Shown: positions 24,814-34,018, counted from the first letter of the stretch. The stretch is DNA of 57,621 nucleotides from Cellulomonas triticagri (GCF_003696205.1 NZ_RFFI01000006.1:1-57621), one strand, 5' to 3'. Notes: generated by a model not told the origin, from the letters alone. Translations and numbers: made by a program.

Positions 24814-27204
24814 TCAGTCCCCGTCGCCGCGCCCGCGCACGCGGTGCAACACCCGGGCCCCGACGCCCGAGGCCGCCAGTGCGCCGACGGCGGCGATCAC
24901 CAGTCCAGCGCCGGTCGCCGCCAGCGCCGTCCCGCCCGGTCGGTCCGCCTGTCCCGGAGTGGACTGCGGTACGGCCGCCGCAGACGTGCCCGCGCCGTCG
25001 GCGCGGTCGCCGGGCGCGCCCTCCGGGAGCCCGTCCGTCGGCACCGTCGGTACGGGCTCGTCCGGGGCGACCGCCGGGTCGGGGGTGCGCTCACCTCCGG
25101 CGACCGCCGTGAACGGGCCCGCGGGTTCGCTGGTCCCGAGGTCGTTGCCCGCTGTGAGGAAGAACGTCACGGGCTCACCCGGCGGCAGGTCGTACAGCGT
25201 CCACCCCGGCTCGTACCAGCTGTACGCGTCGATGACCTCGCCGTCCGCGTCCCAGAACGTGTACCAGTACGCCTCGGGGTCCGCCGCCCAGGACACCTCC
25301 ACCTCAGCGTCGGCCGCCGTCGTCGCGATCACGTCCTGGGGGACGTGCGGGACCCGCGTGTAGGCCGGATCCACCTCGTGCACGTTCGACGCGACCGCGG
25401 AGCGTCCACCAGCGGTCCGGGCGCGAACGGTGATCCGGTACTCCCCGGGCTCGTCGAACACCCACTCCAGCCGGGGCCCGTCTGTGGTGGCGTCGTAGCT
25501 GCCGACCGGGGTCCCCGTCCCGAGGTTCCAGTCGTAGGCGACGACGACGTCCCCCGCCGCGGGGTAGGTCCCTCCGGCGTTGAGCGAGGCGGGTTGGCCG
25601 GCGCGGGAGAAGGTCGGTGCCACTTGCACCTCGGGCGCCTGGCCGGCAGCGAGCAGCGCCTCGCCGACCTGGTCGGCGACCGAACCCACGGACTCGATCA
25701 GGAACCCGCCCGTGGCCTCGGCGATGTCGCCGAACGCCGCGGAGGTGTCGGCGGACCTCCCCGAGTTGACGGCGTACACCGCCACCGGCCCGCGCAGGGA
25801 GGGTGCCTCGCCCGCCATCGGCTCGGTGCCGCGGCCGGCCCGGGGGCCGGGCACGCCCGTGACGACGTCCGTGCCGAGCGCCCGCGCGACGACCTGGTCG
25901 CGGGTCAGGCCGGTGACCGGCTCCGGGTCGTGCGGCGGAGCGTCGCCCACCAGCACCACCGTGCGGCGGACGTCTGCCCGCCAGTCCTGGTCGAAGGCGC
26001 GAACGAGCCCCGAGTACACGCTCTCGGGCGTGTCCCCACCGCCGAAGGCGACCAGCCCGTTCAACCCGGCACGGAACACCTCCGTGTCCGTGGTCAGCGG
26101 TGTGACGACCCTGGCCTGGAACGCGTCGAACCAGTCGCGGAACTCGACCAACCCGACCCGGAAGTCCGCGGACTGCTCCTCCAGCACCCGGACCAGGTGG
26201 TGCACCTGCTGGCGGACCGAGCTGATCGGCCCGGACATCGAGCCGGTGGTGTCGATCACGAACACCACGTCGGTCGGGATCGAGGTGACCACCCCGCTCG
26301 TCACCCCGAGGGCGTTGCTGAGGCGGATCACCGCGTCCCTGACGTCCGGTGACCGCGCCAGGTCGCCGTCCGCCGCGGAGTAGGTGAGGTGGTGGTCGAA
26401 CAGGCCGATCCCGAGCGACCGCGTCGTGCGCATCAGCCACCCCAGGTCCCGGGAGAACTTCACCTGCCCCGGGTCGAGGACGGTCATCGTCGTGAGGTTG
26501 CAGATCGGGTCCGCCAGACGGCAGTAGGACGCCGTGACCGCGCCCTGGCGCGAGCGGTCCCACAGCACGCGGGCTCCCATCGCACCGTGGTGGTCACGGT
26601 CGAACGAGGAGTAGCCGGGGTCCGCGTCGTTCGCGTTGAACAGCGGGTCCCCGAAGAAGGCGGCCGCGGCCACCCGCTGCTGCAACCGTCTGGGGAGTGC
26701 GGCCAGACCGGTCCCTGCGGCCTCGGCCCCCTGCGAGTACCCCGCGACCACGAACGTCATATCCGGGCACTGCGCTGCGCGGGACTCGACCCGGCGCAGC
26801 AGCTCCGCGCTGCCGATCCGCACGGAGTCCCCGTACGCCCCGCTCTGACCCCAGCTGTTCGCTGCTCGCAGTCCGTTGATCAGATCCGTGCCGTCGAAGA
26901 CGCCCGGGGCGGGGAACCGCAGGCCGTGCCCGGTGATCGACTCGCCCGCAGCGAGGACCGCCTGCTCGACGCCCTCGAACACCGCGAACACCTCGCGGCC
27001 CATGCCCGCTCGCTCGTCTGCGAGGTAGCTCGCTGGGTCGAGCGGTGCGTGGGTCGGTGCCTGGCCGGAACCTCGCGCACCGATGAACTCGTAGGTGGTG
27101 CAGGTCTCACGGAGTTCACCGGCCGTCGCGGGCGGCGCCACCGGCCCGACGCTGCCGATGCCGACCAGGGCGACCAGGGCGAGCGCGGCGAAAAGTCGTC
27201 TCAT
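24814..27204 (-). CDS. Cutinase / VWA / PKD / Fn3 fusion protein with LAXTG wall anchor
   Basis: 796 residues. Signal peptide 1-28; cutinase-type alpha/beta hydrolase (about 33-275) with nucleophile Ser157 in GYSQG, Asp232 between two Cys (CRLADPIC) and His at 271-272, the full triad; VWA domain from about 312 with MIDAS motif DTTGSMS at 318-324; PKD-like domain (about 530-605); Fn3-like domain (about 615-700); a Pro-rich stalk; and sorting signal LAATG (761-765), a helix and a basic tail. It should be an esterase displayed on the wall that also binds a ligand through the metal-dependent VWA site. Start ATG 27204 has AAGGAG upstream. A lipoprotein gene lies 46 bp upstream in the same direction. 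Confidence 0.87.
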   Translation of the reverse strand: MRRLFAALALVALVGIGSVGPVAPPATAGELRETCTTYEFIGARGSGQAPTHAPLDPASYLADERAGMGREVFAVFEGVEQAVLAAGESITGHGLRFPAPGVFDGTDLINGLRAANSWGQSGAYGDSVRIGSAELLRRVESRAAQCPDMTFVVAGYSQGAEAAGTGLAALPRRLQQRVAAAAFFGDPLFNANDADPGYSSFDRDHHGAMGARVLWDRSRQGAVTASYCRLADPICNLTTMTVLDPGQVKFSRDLGWLMRTTRSLGIGLFDHHLTYSAADGDLARSPDVRDAVIRLSNALGVTSGVVTSIPTDVVFVIDTTGSMSGPISSVRQQVHHLVRVLEEQSADFRVGLVEFRDWFDAFQARVVTPLTTDTEVFRAGLNGLVAFGGGDTPESVYSGLVRAFDQDWRADVRRTVVLVGDAPPHDPEPVTGLTRDQVVARALGTDVVTGVPGPRAGRGTEPMAGEAPSLRGPVAVYAVNSGRSADTSAAFGDIAEATGGFLIESVGSVADQVGEALLAAGQAPEVQVAPTFSRAGQPASLNAGGTYPAAGDVVVAYDWNLGTGTPVGSYDATTDGPRLEWVFDEPGEYRITVRARTAGGRSAVASNVHEVDPAYTRVPHVPQDVIATTAADAEVEVSWAADPEAYWYTFWDADGEVIDAYSWYEPGWTLYDLPPGEPVTFFLTAGNDLGTSEPAGPFTAVAGGERTPDPAVAPDEPVPTVPTDGLPEGAPGDRADGAGTSAAAVPQSTPGQADRPGGTALAATGAGLVIAAVGALAASGVGARVLHRVRGRGDGD

Positions 27205-27250
27205 CTGATCCTTCTCCTTCGGGTAGCGGGATCGCGCTGGGGGTGGGTGC

Positions 27251-27742
27251 TCACGGGGTCGGTCGTGAGCCGAGGATGTTGACCTGGGTGGCGCAGCCCT
27301 CGAACTCGACCAGCTCGTCGTGGAACGTGGCTGCGGAATCGGGCTCCTGCTCGGCGACGGACACCAGCGGAGCGGTCGCCCTGCCCGTCGTCGACCACCC
27401 CGAGACCGGCCGACCCTCGACGTAGCGGGTCGGGGCATACGCCTCGAACCCCGCGTCGTTGACCAGGTCGACCAGCGTCGGGTAGATGTCGCACCCGCCG
27501 ATCAGGTACCCGAGGGTGGGGTCGGTGGAGGAGAAGCCCCCGGTACCCCAGGTCCGCTCGGCGAGCACGGGACCGACGTCGGTCACGCCGAGGTCGTCGG
27601 CCAGCTCGTGCAGCGGCGCGTAGAGCGCGGGGTCGGTCTGTGAGCACGCCACGGTCGTCGCGGCGACGACGCCGAGCACGAGGACGAGCGGTACCGGGCC
27701 GCGCGGGTGCCGGGTGCGGCGTTCATGCGGGGGCCCGGGCAC
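27251..27742 (-). CDS. Small hypothetical lipoprotein
   Basis: 163 residues from the GTG chosen at 27742; a GTG at 27790 would give 179. A hydrophobic stretch ends in TTVAC, a lipobox, so the mature protein is probably lipid-anchored. The rest has two further Cys ('IGGCDIYP' and 'EFEGCATQ') that may form a disulfide, and no family I recognise. It precedes the cutinase-VWA gene on the same strand by 46 bp and may share its transcript. The motif CCTACGCAGAAC sits just upstream (27790-27801), a word also seen near the SipW-like block. Function unknown; start uncertain. Confidence 0.6.
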   Translation of the reverse strand: MPGPPHERRTRHPRGPVPLVLVLGVVAATTVACSQTDPALYAPLHELADDLGVTDVGPVLAERTWGTGGFSSTDPTLGYLIGGCDIYPTLVDLVNDAGFEAYAPTRYVEGRPVSGWSTTGRATAPLVSVAEQEPDSAATFHDELVEFEGCATQVNILGSRPTP

Positions 27743-27789
27743 ACAGGCGACGTTAGGGCGGGTCACAGCACCCAGTGCCGCCGCCACCA

Positions 27790-27801
27790 CCTACGCAGAA
27801 C
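27790..27801. promoter_or_regulatory. CCTACGCAGAAC motif (occurrence 1)
   Basis: The word also appears at 48054-48065 and, with one change, inverted at 43989-44000. Here it lies between the divergent lipoprotein and membrane-protein genes. Confidence 0.35.
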
Positions 27802-27883
27802 CGCGCACCGTCGCTGGTGCAGGCGTGGGTGGACGGGGGCGCCAGGGTGGGAACGAACGATCGGCGGTGCGTGGAGGTGGAGG

Positions 27884-28144
27884 GTGACGTCGGCGGACTG
27901 GGCGTTGGACATCGTGGTGCTGGGGATGCTCGTCGCCCCGGTGGGTGCGGTCGTCTGCGCGGTCGCGCTGGTGGTCGTCGTCCTCGCGCTGATGCTGCAG
28001 CGGGCGGAGCGGGAGACGGTGGCGGACCGGGTGCGGGCCGTGGTGATGCGGGTGGTCCTCGCGGTCGCCGGTGCCGCGCTCGCGGCGGGTGTGGTGATCA
28101 CCGTCCTGGTCGGCGTCGCGGTCCTCGTGCTCCTGCTCGCGTAG
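27884..28144 (+). CDS. Small membrane protein
   Basis: 86 residues from a GTG preceded by the strong ribosome-binding site GGAGGTGGAGG. Two long hydrophobic helices (about 8-36 and 55-86) flank a short charged cytoplasmic loop (QRAERETVADRVRAV). No family recognised. It is divergent from the lipoprotein gene and convergent with the GH3 gene; a perfect palindromic terminator follows it. Probably a real gene because of the ribosome-binding site and topology. Confidence 0.55.
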   Translation: MTSADWALDIVVLGMLVAPVGAVVCAVALVVVVLALMLQRAERETVADRVRAVVMRVVLAVAGAALAAGVVITVLVGVAVLVLLLA

Positions 28145-28194
28145 TGGTGCCTCGACGCTCGCGGCGCGCCGGGGCGGCGGTGCTGGGCACGACG

Positions 28195-28226
28195 GAGCCC
28201 GCGGGACCAGCTGGTCCCGCGGGCTC
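28195..28226. terminator. Bidirectional terminator, perfect 32-bp palindrome
   Basis: GAGCCCGCGGGACCAG and its exact complement CTGGTCCCGCGGGCTC meet with no unpaired bases, between the small membrane-protein gene and the convergent GH3 gene. Confidence 0.8.
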
Positions 28227-28248
28227 GGTCGTCGTGGCGGGGGGGGGC

Positions 28249-30528
28249 TCAGGCCGCGGCGGTCCCGGTCGTCCCCGCGACCTCCGCGACCATGCGGTCC
28301 AGCCCGTCGGCGTCGAAGCCGCCCATGCCGAAGCTCGCGATCACCCGCATCGGCATGTCGCCGAGCATCGCCAGCATCGTGTCGTCGAGCGCCGCGGTGG
28401 CCTCGCCGAAGGCGGCGCCCAGCACCGCGGACCCGGTGGGGTGCGCGAGCCACTCGGTGACGGTCGACTCGGCGGACAGCGGGCCGAACAGCGGCTCGCC
28501 GGCGACCTCGACCTCGGCGGTGCCGCGGATGTCGCGGGAGGAGGCGCCGACCTCCACCACGGTGCGCCCGCCGCCGACGACCCAGCGGTGCAGGCCGGGG
28601 TGCCAGTAGGACAGGTCCCGGGCGTCCAGGTCGAACGTCAGCGCGCGGGACTCGCCCGGCGCCAGCGCGACCTTGGCGAACGCCTTGAGCTCGCGGGTGG
28701 GGCGCAGCACGGCGGCCTCGGGGTCGCCGACGTAGACCTGGACCGTCTCCGCGCCCGCGACCGTCCCGGTGTTGGTGATGGTGACGCCGACGCGCACGGC
28801 GGACGTCGGGCCCTCGCCGGTGACGGTCGCGACGACGTCGGTGTAGCCGAACGTCGTGTACGACAGCCCGTGGCCGAACGGGTAGGCGACGTCCACACCG
28901 CGGGTGTCGTACCAGCGGTAGCCGATGAGCACGCCCTCGCCGTACCGGACGGTCCCGGCCTCGCCGGGGAAGTTGCCGAACGCGGGGGTGTCCTCGACGC
29001 GGTGCGGGATCGTCTCGGCGAGCCGGCCGGACGGGGTGCGGACGCCGAGCAGCAGGTCCGCGACGGCCGAGCCGCCCGCCTGGCCGCCGAGCCACGTCTC
29101 CAGCACCGCGGCGGCGTCGTCCTGCCACTCGACGGACACGGCCGAGCCGTTCGCGAGCACCACGACGACGCGCGGGTTCACGGCGGCCACGGCCCGCAGG
29201 ACCGCGACCTGGTTGGCGGGCAGCCCCAGGTGGGTGCGGTCGTAGCCCTCGGACTCGTCGGGCGCGGGCAGGCCCAGGAACAGCAGCACCGTCCCGGCGC
29301 CGCGCGCGGCCTCGACGGCGTCGGCGAGCAGGGCGGCGTCGTCGGCCGCCTCGGACCCGGCGACGCCCGCGACGGAGAACCCGGGCGCGAACGGCAGGTG
29401 CACCCCGGTCGCGGTGCGCAGCGCGGTGAGGGCGTCGTCCAGGCGGGTGGGGTTCACCTGCGAGGACCCGGCGCCCTGGTAGCGCGGGGTGCGGGCGAAC
29501 TCGCCGACGACCACGGCCGCCGTGGCGGCCTCGGCGGACAGCGGCAGGACGGCGCCGTCGTTCTTCAGGAGCACCGAGCCGTCGGCCGCGGCCTCGCGCG
29601 CCAGGGCGTGGTGCGCCTCGACGTCGATCTGGGCCGGTGCGGCGAGCGCGGGCTGCGCCCGCGCGACGAGGGTGAGCACGCGCCGCACGGCGACGTCGAG
29701 CACCGCCTCGTCCAGCGTCCCGTTCCGCACCGCGTCGACCACGAGGGCGTCGGTGCGCCCGCCGGTCGCGGGCATCTCCAGGTCCAGGCCCGCGGCGACG
29801 GCGGCGACCCGGTCCACGACGGCGCCCCAGTCGGACACGACCAGGCCCTCGAAGCCCCACTCATCGCGCAGCACCTCGGTCAGCAGCCACGGGTCCTGGG
29901 AGGCGTAGGTGCCGTTGACCCGGTTGTACGAGCACATGACGGTCCAGGGCTGCGCGCGGGTGACGACCCGCTCGAACGCCGGGAGGTAGATCTCGCGCAG
30001 CGTGCGCTCGTCCACCTCGGCGGACACGCGCATGCGGTCGGTCTCCTGGTTGTTCGCGGCGAAGTGCTTGAGCGACGTGCCGACGCCCTGCGACTGGATG
30101 CCCGCGACCAGGGCGGCGCCGAGGTCGCCCGCGAGCGCGGGGTCCTCGGAGAAGTACTCGAAGTTGCGCCCGCACAGCGGCGACCGCTTCATGTTCACGC
30201 CGGGGCCGAGCAGCACCGCGACGTCGTTCCCGGCGGTCTCGCGGCCGAGGGCGCGGCCGACGCGGTCCAGCAGGTCGACGTCCCACGTGGACGCGAGCGC
30301 GGCGGCGGGCGGGAAGCACGTGGCGGGCACCGAGTTGCCGATCCCGAGGTGGTCGGCGTCCTCCGCCTGCTTGCGCAGGCCGTGCGGGCCGTCCGTGACC
30401 ATGACCGCCGGGACGCCGAGGCGCTCGACGCCCTCGGTGTGCCAGAAGTCGGATCCCGACGTCAGGGCGGCCTTCTCCTCCAGCGTGAGCCCGGCCAGGA
30501 CACGCTCCACGTCGAGTGCGACGGACAT
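28249..30528 (-). CDS. Glycoside hydrolase family 3 (beta-glucosidase-type)
   Basis: 759 residues without a signal peptide, so cytoplasmic. N-terminal (beta/alpha)8 domain with 'GLTLEEKAALTSGSDFWHTEGVERLGVPAVMVTDGPHGLR', 'KHFAANNQETDRM', nucleophile Asp233 in 'VVSDWGAV'; the alpha/beta sandwich domain from about 320; the C-terminal Fn3-like domain with 'PFGHGLSYTTFGY' and 'ELKAFAKVALAPGE'. A final stretch of about 95 residues follows, ending in a helical tail. Likely cleaves oligosaccharides (beta-glucosides or xylosides) taken up by the cell. ATG at 30528 with GAGGAGG. Divergent from a TetR regulator that probably controls it. Confidence 0.9.
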   Translation of the reverse strand: MSVALDVERVLAGLTLEEKAALTSGSDFWHTEGVERLGVPAVMVTDGPHGLRKQAEDADHLGIGNSVPATCFPPAAALASTWDVDLLDRVGRALGRETAGNDVAVLLGPGVNMKRSPLCGRNFEYFSEDPALAGDLGAALVAGIQSQGVGTSLKHFAANNQETDRMRVSAEVDERTLREIYLPAFERVVTRAQPWTVMCSYNRVNGTYASQDPWLLTEVLRDEWGFEGLVVSDWGAVVDRVAAVAAGLDLEMPATGGRTDALVVDAVRNGTLDEAVLDVAVRRVLTLVARAQPALAAPAQIDVEAHHALAREAAADGSVLLKNDGAVLPLSAEAATAAVVVGEFARTPRYQGAGSSQVNPTRLDDALTALRTATGVHLPFAPGFSVAGVAGSEAADDAALLADAVEAARGAGTVLLFLGLPAPDESEGYDRTHLGLPANQVAVLRAVAAVNPRVVVVLANGSAVSVEWQDDAAAVLETWLGGQAGGSAVADLLLGVRTPSGRLAETIPHRVEDTPAFGNFPGEAGTVRYGEGVLIGYRWYDTRGVDVAYPFGHGLSYTTFGYTDVVATVTGEGPTSAVRVGVTITNTGTVAGAETVQVYVGDPEAAVLRPTRELKAFAKVALAPGESRALTFDLDARDLSYWHPGLHRWVVGGGRTVVEVGASSRDIRGTAEVEVAGEPLFGPLSAESTVTEWLAHPTGSAVLGAAFGEATAALDDTMLAMLGDMPMRVIASFGMGGFDADGLDRMVAEVAGTTGTAAA

Positions 30529-30550
30529 GCGGCACCTCCTCGTGCGATCA

Positions 30551-30613
30551 GTGGGTTTCCACCGTACTCCAGTTGCCGACCAGGCGGTCGGGTTTGTGGG
30601 GGTACGGTTCCAC
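30551..30613. promoter_or_regulatory. Candidate TetR operators between the GH3 and TetR genes
   Basis: A short palindrome GTGG-N4-CCAC (30551-30562), the inverted words ACCGTAC (30561-30567) and GTACGGT (30602-30608), and a second GTGG-N10-CCAC (30596-30613) lie in the divergent promoter. Two related sites would let the regulator control both genes. Confidence 0.4.
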
Positions 30614-30684
30614 CCCGCTGTGAGACGCTGTGCGCCAGCACGGCCCCGTAGGACCGGGGCCGGCGACCGCGAGGGGGCAGACCG

Positions 30685-31284
30685 ATGAGCGTCGAGGTGC
30701 AACGGGGCTACGCCAAGGGGCGCGCGAAGCGCCGCGAGATCATCGACCAGGCCATGGCGATGTTCGGGGAGGTCGGCTACCGCGGGGCGTCGCTGCGCGA
30801 GATCGCCGCCCGCTGCGGCATCTCCCACCCCGGGCTGCTGCACCACTTCCCGACCAAGGAGTCCCTGCTGCTCGCCGTGCTGGAGCACCGCGACGAGGTC
30901 GACATCGAGTGGGTCGGCCTGGACGACACCGACGGCGTCGTCACCCTGCGCCGCCTGGTCGAGCTCGTCGAGCTCAACACCACCCGCCGGCACATCGTCG
31001 AGCTCTACGCCGTGCTCTCCGCGGAGGCCACCTCCACCGAGCACCCCGCGCACCAGTTCTTCGTGGACCGCTACCGCACGTCCGTCGACGCCGCCGTCCG
31101 CGCCTACCGGCAGGCGGGCGACGCGGGCGAGCTGCGCGAGGGCGTCGACCCCGAGGTCGCCGGGCGCCAGCTCATCGCCCTCATGGACGGCATGCAGGTC
31201 CAGTGGCTGCTCGACGGCGGTGCCACCGACATGGTCGCCGTCGTCCGGGCGCTCGTCGCTGGGCACCTCACCGTCGACCTCTGA
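30685..31284 (+). CDS. TetR/AcrR family transcriptional regulator
   Basis: 199 residues. N-terminal HTH at about 15-60 ('RREIIDQAMAMFGEVGYRGASLREIAARCGISHPGLLHHFPTKE' across the helix-turn-helix), then an all-helical ligand domain. ATG at 30685 with GAGGGGG. It is divergent from the GH3 glycosidase gene (156 bp), so the likely inducer is a sugar or glycoside released by that enzyme or taken up for it. It converges on the next gene with only 4 bp between the stops and no terminator. Confidence 0.88.
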   Translation: MSVEVQRGYAKGRAKRREIIDQAMAMFGEVGYRGASLREIAARCGISHPGLLHHFPTKESLLLAVLEHRDEVDIEWVGLDDTDGVVTLRRLVELVELNTTRRHIVELYAVLSAEATSTEHPAHQFFVDRYRTSVDAAVRAYRQAGDAGELREGVDPEVAGRQLIALMDGMQVQWLLDGGATDMVAVVRALVAGHLTVDL

Positions 31285-31288
31285 GACC

Positions 31289-31957
31289 TCAGCCGACCGG
31301 GGTGGCGCTCTCGTCGAGCAGCGACCCCGTGACCGGGTCGGGCAGCACGCCCACGCACAACCCGGTGCGGTCGCCCCGCCGCCACGACGCCTCCGTCGGC
31401 GACCACGCCACCACCCGCATGCCCTGCGCGACCTCGTCGGGGGTCAGGGTGCACGCGGCTGCCACCGCCGCCGCGGCCTCCTCGGCGCCGGGCCAGCGCG
31501 CCCCGCGGTCGAACCGGTAGTCCGTCAGCACCTGCGCCTCGTGCGGGTCGGCGCACGGCACCACCCGCACCCGGTCGACCTCGCCATCCGGCGGCAGCGT
31601 CTCCAGGCACGACCCGGTCACCAGCTGCACCGCCCGCGCGTCCACCGGCTCGGTGACGTCCGGGGGGAGCGGGCGCGACGTCACCGTCGTCACCGCGACG
31701 AACGCCACCAGCGCCGCGCCCACGACCGTGCCGACGACGCCCAGCACCGTCCCGGCCACCGCCAGCCCGCGGCCGCGCCGCGCGGGCTCGCGACCGCGTC
31801 GGGTGCGGCGCAGGCCCACCAGCCCCAGCACCAGCGCCACCGGGCCGAGCCCGAGCACGCCCGTGACCAGCGACGTCACCGCCACCGGGTCCGTCCGGGG
31901 CGGGGGCGGCGCGCCCCAGCCCGGCGCGTAGTACGCCTCCGGGTACCCCTGCGGCAT
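31289..31957 (-). CDS. DUF4190/septum-formation domain membrane protein, copy 2
   Basis: 222 residues. A Pro/Tyr-rich cytoplasmic N-terminus, then two transmembrane helices of the DUF4190 type (about 28-50 and 65-90), and an extracellular domain with 'GSCLETLPP', 'VPCADPHEAQVL' and two further Cys, matching the septum-formation (Septum_form-like) domain. It starts immediately at the stop codon of the upstream paralogue (TGATG) and so is translationally coupled. The paralogue pair probably arose by tandem duplication. Exact role unknown. Confidence 0.75.
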   Translation of the reverse strand: MPQGYPEAYYAPGWGAPPPPRTDPVAVTSLVTGVLGLGPVALVLGLVGLRRTRRGREPARRGRGLAVAGTVLGVVGTVVGAALVAFVAVTTVTSRPLPPDVTEPVDARAVQLVTGSCLETLPPDGEVDRVRVVPCADPHEAQVLTDYRFDRGARWPGAEEAAAAVAAACTLTPDEVAQGMRVVAWSPTEASWRRGDRTGLCVGVLPDPVTGSLLDESATPVG

Positions 31958-33075
31958 CAGGCGCTCGTCCCGCCACCGGCCGCGAACGTGCCCGCGACCG
32001 CCGAGCCCGTCGCCGCCGGGAACGTCGTCAGCACGCAGTACGCCGTGCGACCGCCGCCCTCCCACTGCGACGGGTGCGGGTAGTACACGTCCGCGTAGCT
32101 CTCCACCGGCAGCACCGCCGGGTCCACCGCCGTCGCGACCGCCTGCTCGCAGCGGTCCAGCAGCTCCGTGTACCCCGCATCCGGGGCGGTGAGGTCCTCC
32201 AGCACCGGCGCCGACATCGCCAGCATCTCCAGCACCTCGGTCTCGTGCGCCGCACCGCAGTCCACGACGGCCGCGTCCGACATGTCGTAGGCCTCCGGGG
32301 CGGTCGCGAGGCACTGACCGGGCGCCAGGTCGAGGCTCAGCTCGAACGGCGGCATCGTCGTGTCCTGCGCCCACTGCTCCTCGTCGGACGTGCCCGTGGA
32401 CGTGGTGGTCCCGTCCTGCGCGTTCAGCGCGACCGGGATCACCACCGCCGCCACCAGGCCCAGCGTGAACACCCCCGTCAGGACCGCACCGATCCACGTG
32501 CCCGCCAGGGCGAGGCCCCGGCCCGAGGCGCCCGTGCGGCGGATGCGGCGCAGCGCGGCGATGCCGAGACCCAGACCGACCGGAGCCCCGAGCACGATCA
32601 GCAGGCCCGTGCAGCTGGTGACGAGCGAGGCCACCGCCAGCGGGTCCGTCGGCGGCGGGCCGGGCGGCGGGGACCACGGCTGCGCGTACCCACCGGGGGC
32701 GGGGTAGGTGGGGGCGGCCGGGGAGGTCGGGGTGGGGTCGGGTGCCCAGGCGGGTGCGGTCCCGGTCGGGGCGGGCAGCGGGGCCTGCGGCTCCCACGCC
32801 GAGGCGTACCCGGTGGGACCGGGCCAGCCGGGGGTCGGCGACTGCGGGGCGTGCGTGGACGGCGGACCGTACGGCGACGACGCGGGCTGCACCGGCTGCG
32901 TGGGGTACGGGGCCTGCGCGGCGTACGCGGGCTGCGCCGGGGCCGGCGGCCAGGCGATGTCCTCCGGCGGCACGGACGACGTCGCGGGCCAGCCCGCGGG
33001 CGCGAACGGCGAGCCCGACGTCGGCGCGGGCGTCGGGGTCGGGCCGGGGGCGTCCGGACCGGTGGGCGTCGTCAT
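31957..33075 (-). CDS. DUF4190/septum-formation domain membrane protein, copy 1
   Basis: 372 residues. A long Pro/Ala/Tyr-rich cytoplasmic segment (about 1-145), two DUF4190 helices (about 147-170 and 185-215), then the extracellular Cys-containing domain 'PGQCLATAPEAYDMSDAAVVDCGAAHETEVLEM' with a further Cys pair towards the end. Same build as its downstream neighbour. Start ATG 33075, six bases after TAGGTT, so leaderless. Pro-rich cytoplasmic tails of this kind often serve as interaction regions in actinobacterial division or secretion proteins. Confidence 0.78.
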   Translation of the reverse strand: MTTPTGPDAPGPTPTPAPTSGSPFAPAGWPATSSVPPEDIAWPPAPAQPAYAAQAPYPTQPVQPASSPYGPPSTHAPQSPTPGWPGPTGYASAWEPQAPLPAPTGTAPAWAPDPTPTSPAAPTYPAPGGYAQPWSPPPGPPPTDPLAVASLVTSCTGLLIVLGAPVGLGLGIAALRRIRRTGASGRGLALAGTWIGAVLTGVFTLGLVAAVVIPVALNAQDGTTTSTGTSDEEQWAQDTTMPPFELSLDLAPGQCLATAPEAYDMSDAAVVDCGAAHETEVLEMLAMSAPVLEDLTAPDAGYTELLDRCEQAVATAVDPAVLPVESYADVYYPHPSQWEGGGRTAYCVLTTFPAATGSAVAGTFAAGGGTSA

Positions 33076-33081
33076 GCGCCG

Positions 33082-33087
33082 AACCTA
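33082..33087 (-). promoter_or_regulatory. -10 box for the septum-formation pair (leaderless)
   Basis: TAGGTT on the minus strand, six bases before the ATG at 33075. Confidence 0.5.
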
Positions 33088-33118
33088 GCCGAGCCGCGCG
33101 TGCCCCGACGTCGGCCGA

Positions 33119-33922
33119 TCAGGCGGCGTCCGCGATGTCGAGGATCACGGGGACGTGGTCCGACGCGCCCTTGCCCTTGCGCTCGTTGCGGTCGATCTCC
33201 ACCCCCGTGACCCGCACGGCGAGCGCCGGGGACGCCCACGTGAAGTCGATGCGCATGCCCTCGTTCCGGGGGAACCGCAGCTGCTGGTAGTCCCAGTAGG
33301 TGTAGGTGTGCTCGGCGGGCAGGTGCTCGCGTGACACCTCGGTGTACCCGGCGGACGCGAACGCCGCGAACGCGTCCCGCTCGGCGGGGGTCACGTGCGT
33401 GCGACCCGCGAACACGCCGATGTCCCACACGTCGGTGTCGAGCGGCGCGACGTTCCAGTCCCCGACCAGCGCGACCGGCAGGGCCGGGTCGCCGTCGTCG
33501 GCGATCCAACGCCCGGCCTCCGTGCGCAGCGCCTCCAGCCAGCGGAGCTTGTACGTGAAGTGCGGGTCGTCGATCTCCCGGCCGTTCGGGATGTACAGGC
33601 TCCACACCCGCACCCCGCCGCACGACGCCCCGAGCGCGCGCGCCTCCACGACGGGCTCCTCGCCGAAGCCCGGCTGGCCCGCGAACGCGTGCTCGACGTC
33701 CGTGATGCCGACGCGCGACGCGATCGCCACCCCGTTCCACTGGCTGAACCCGCTGGTGACGACCTCGTAGCCTGCGGCCTCGAACGCCTCGCGGGGGAAC
33801 TGCTCGTCCTTGCACTTCGTCTCCTGCATGGCCAGCACGTCGGTGCCGGAGCGCTCCAGGAAGGCGATGACGCGGTCGACGCGGGTGCGGACGGAGTTCA
33901 CGTTCCAGGTGGCGAGGCGCAT
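33119..33922 (-). CDS. xth: Exodeoxyribonuclease III
   Basis: 267 residues of the endonuclease/exonuclease/phosphatase fold: 'MRLATWNVNSVRTR' (metal site Asn), 'VLAMQETKCKDEQFP' (catalytic Glu), 'SLYIPNG', 'VGDWNVAPLDTDVWD' and the terminal 'ASDHVPVI' (Asp-His). Acts on abasic sites and 3' ends in base-excision repair. Start ATG at 33922, seven bases after TAGGTT: a leaderless mRNA, which fixes the start although the frame is open far upstream. It is divergent from the SDR gene. Confidence 0.92.
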   Translation of the reverse strand: MRLATWNVNSVRTRVDRVIAFLERSGTDVLAMQETKCKDEQFPREAFEAAGYEVVTSGFSQWNGVAIASRVGITDVEHAFAGQPGFGEEPVVEARALGASCGGVRVWSLYIPNGREIDDPHFTYKLRWLEALRTEAGRWIADDGDPALPVALVGDWNVAPLDTDVWDIGVFAGRTHVTPAERDAFAAFASAGYTEVSREHLPAEHTYTYWDYQQLRFPRNEGMRIDFTWASPALAVRVTGVEIDRNERKGKGASDHVPVILDIADAA

Positions 33923-33929
33923 GCCCGGC

Positions 33930-33935
33930 AACCTA
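33930..33935 (-). promoter_or_regulatory. -10 box for xth (leaderless)
   Basis: TAGGTT on the minus strand, seven bases before the ATG at 33922. Confidence 0.5.
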
Positions 33936-34018
33936 CCGGGCGCACCCGACACGGTGCTGCCACCCCACCTCCCCGGGACCACCCCCACGACCTGGCGACA
34001 ACCCGACGGGGCGGTCCG

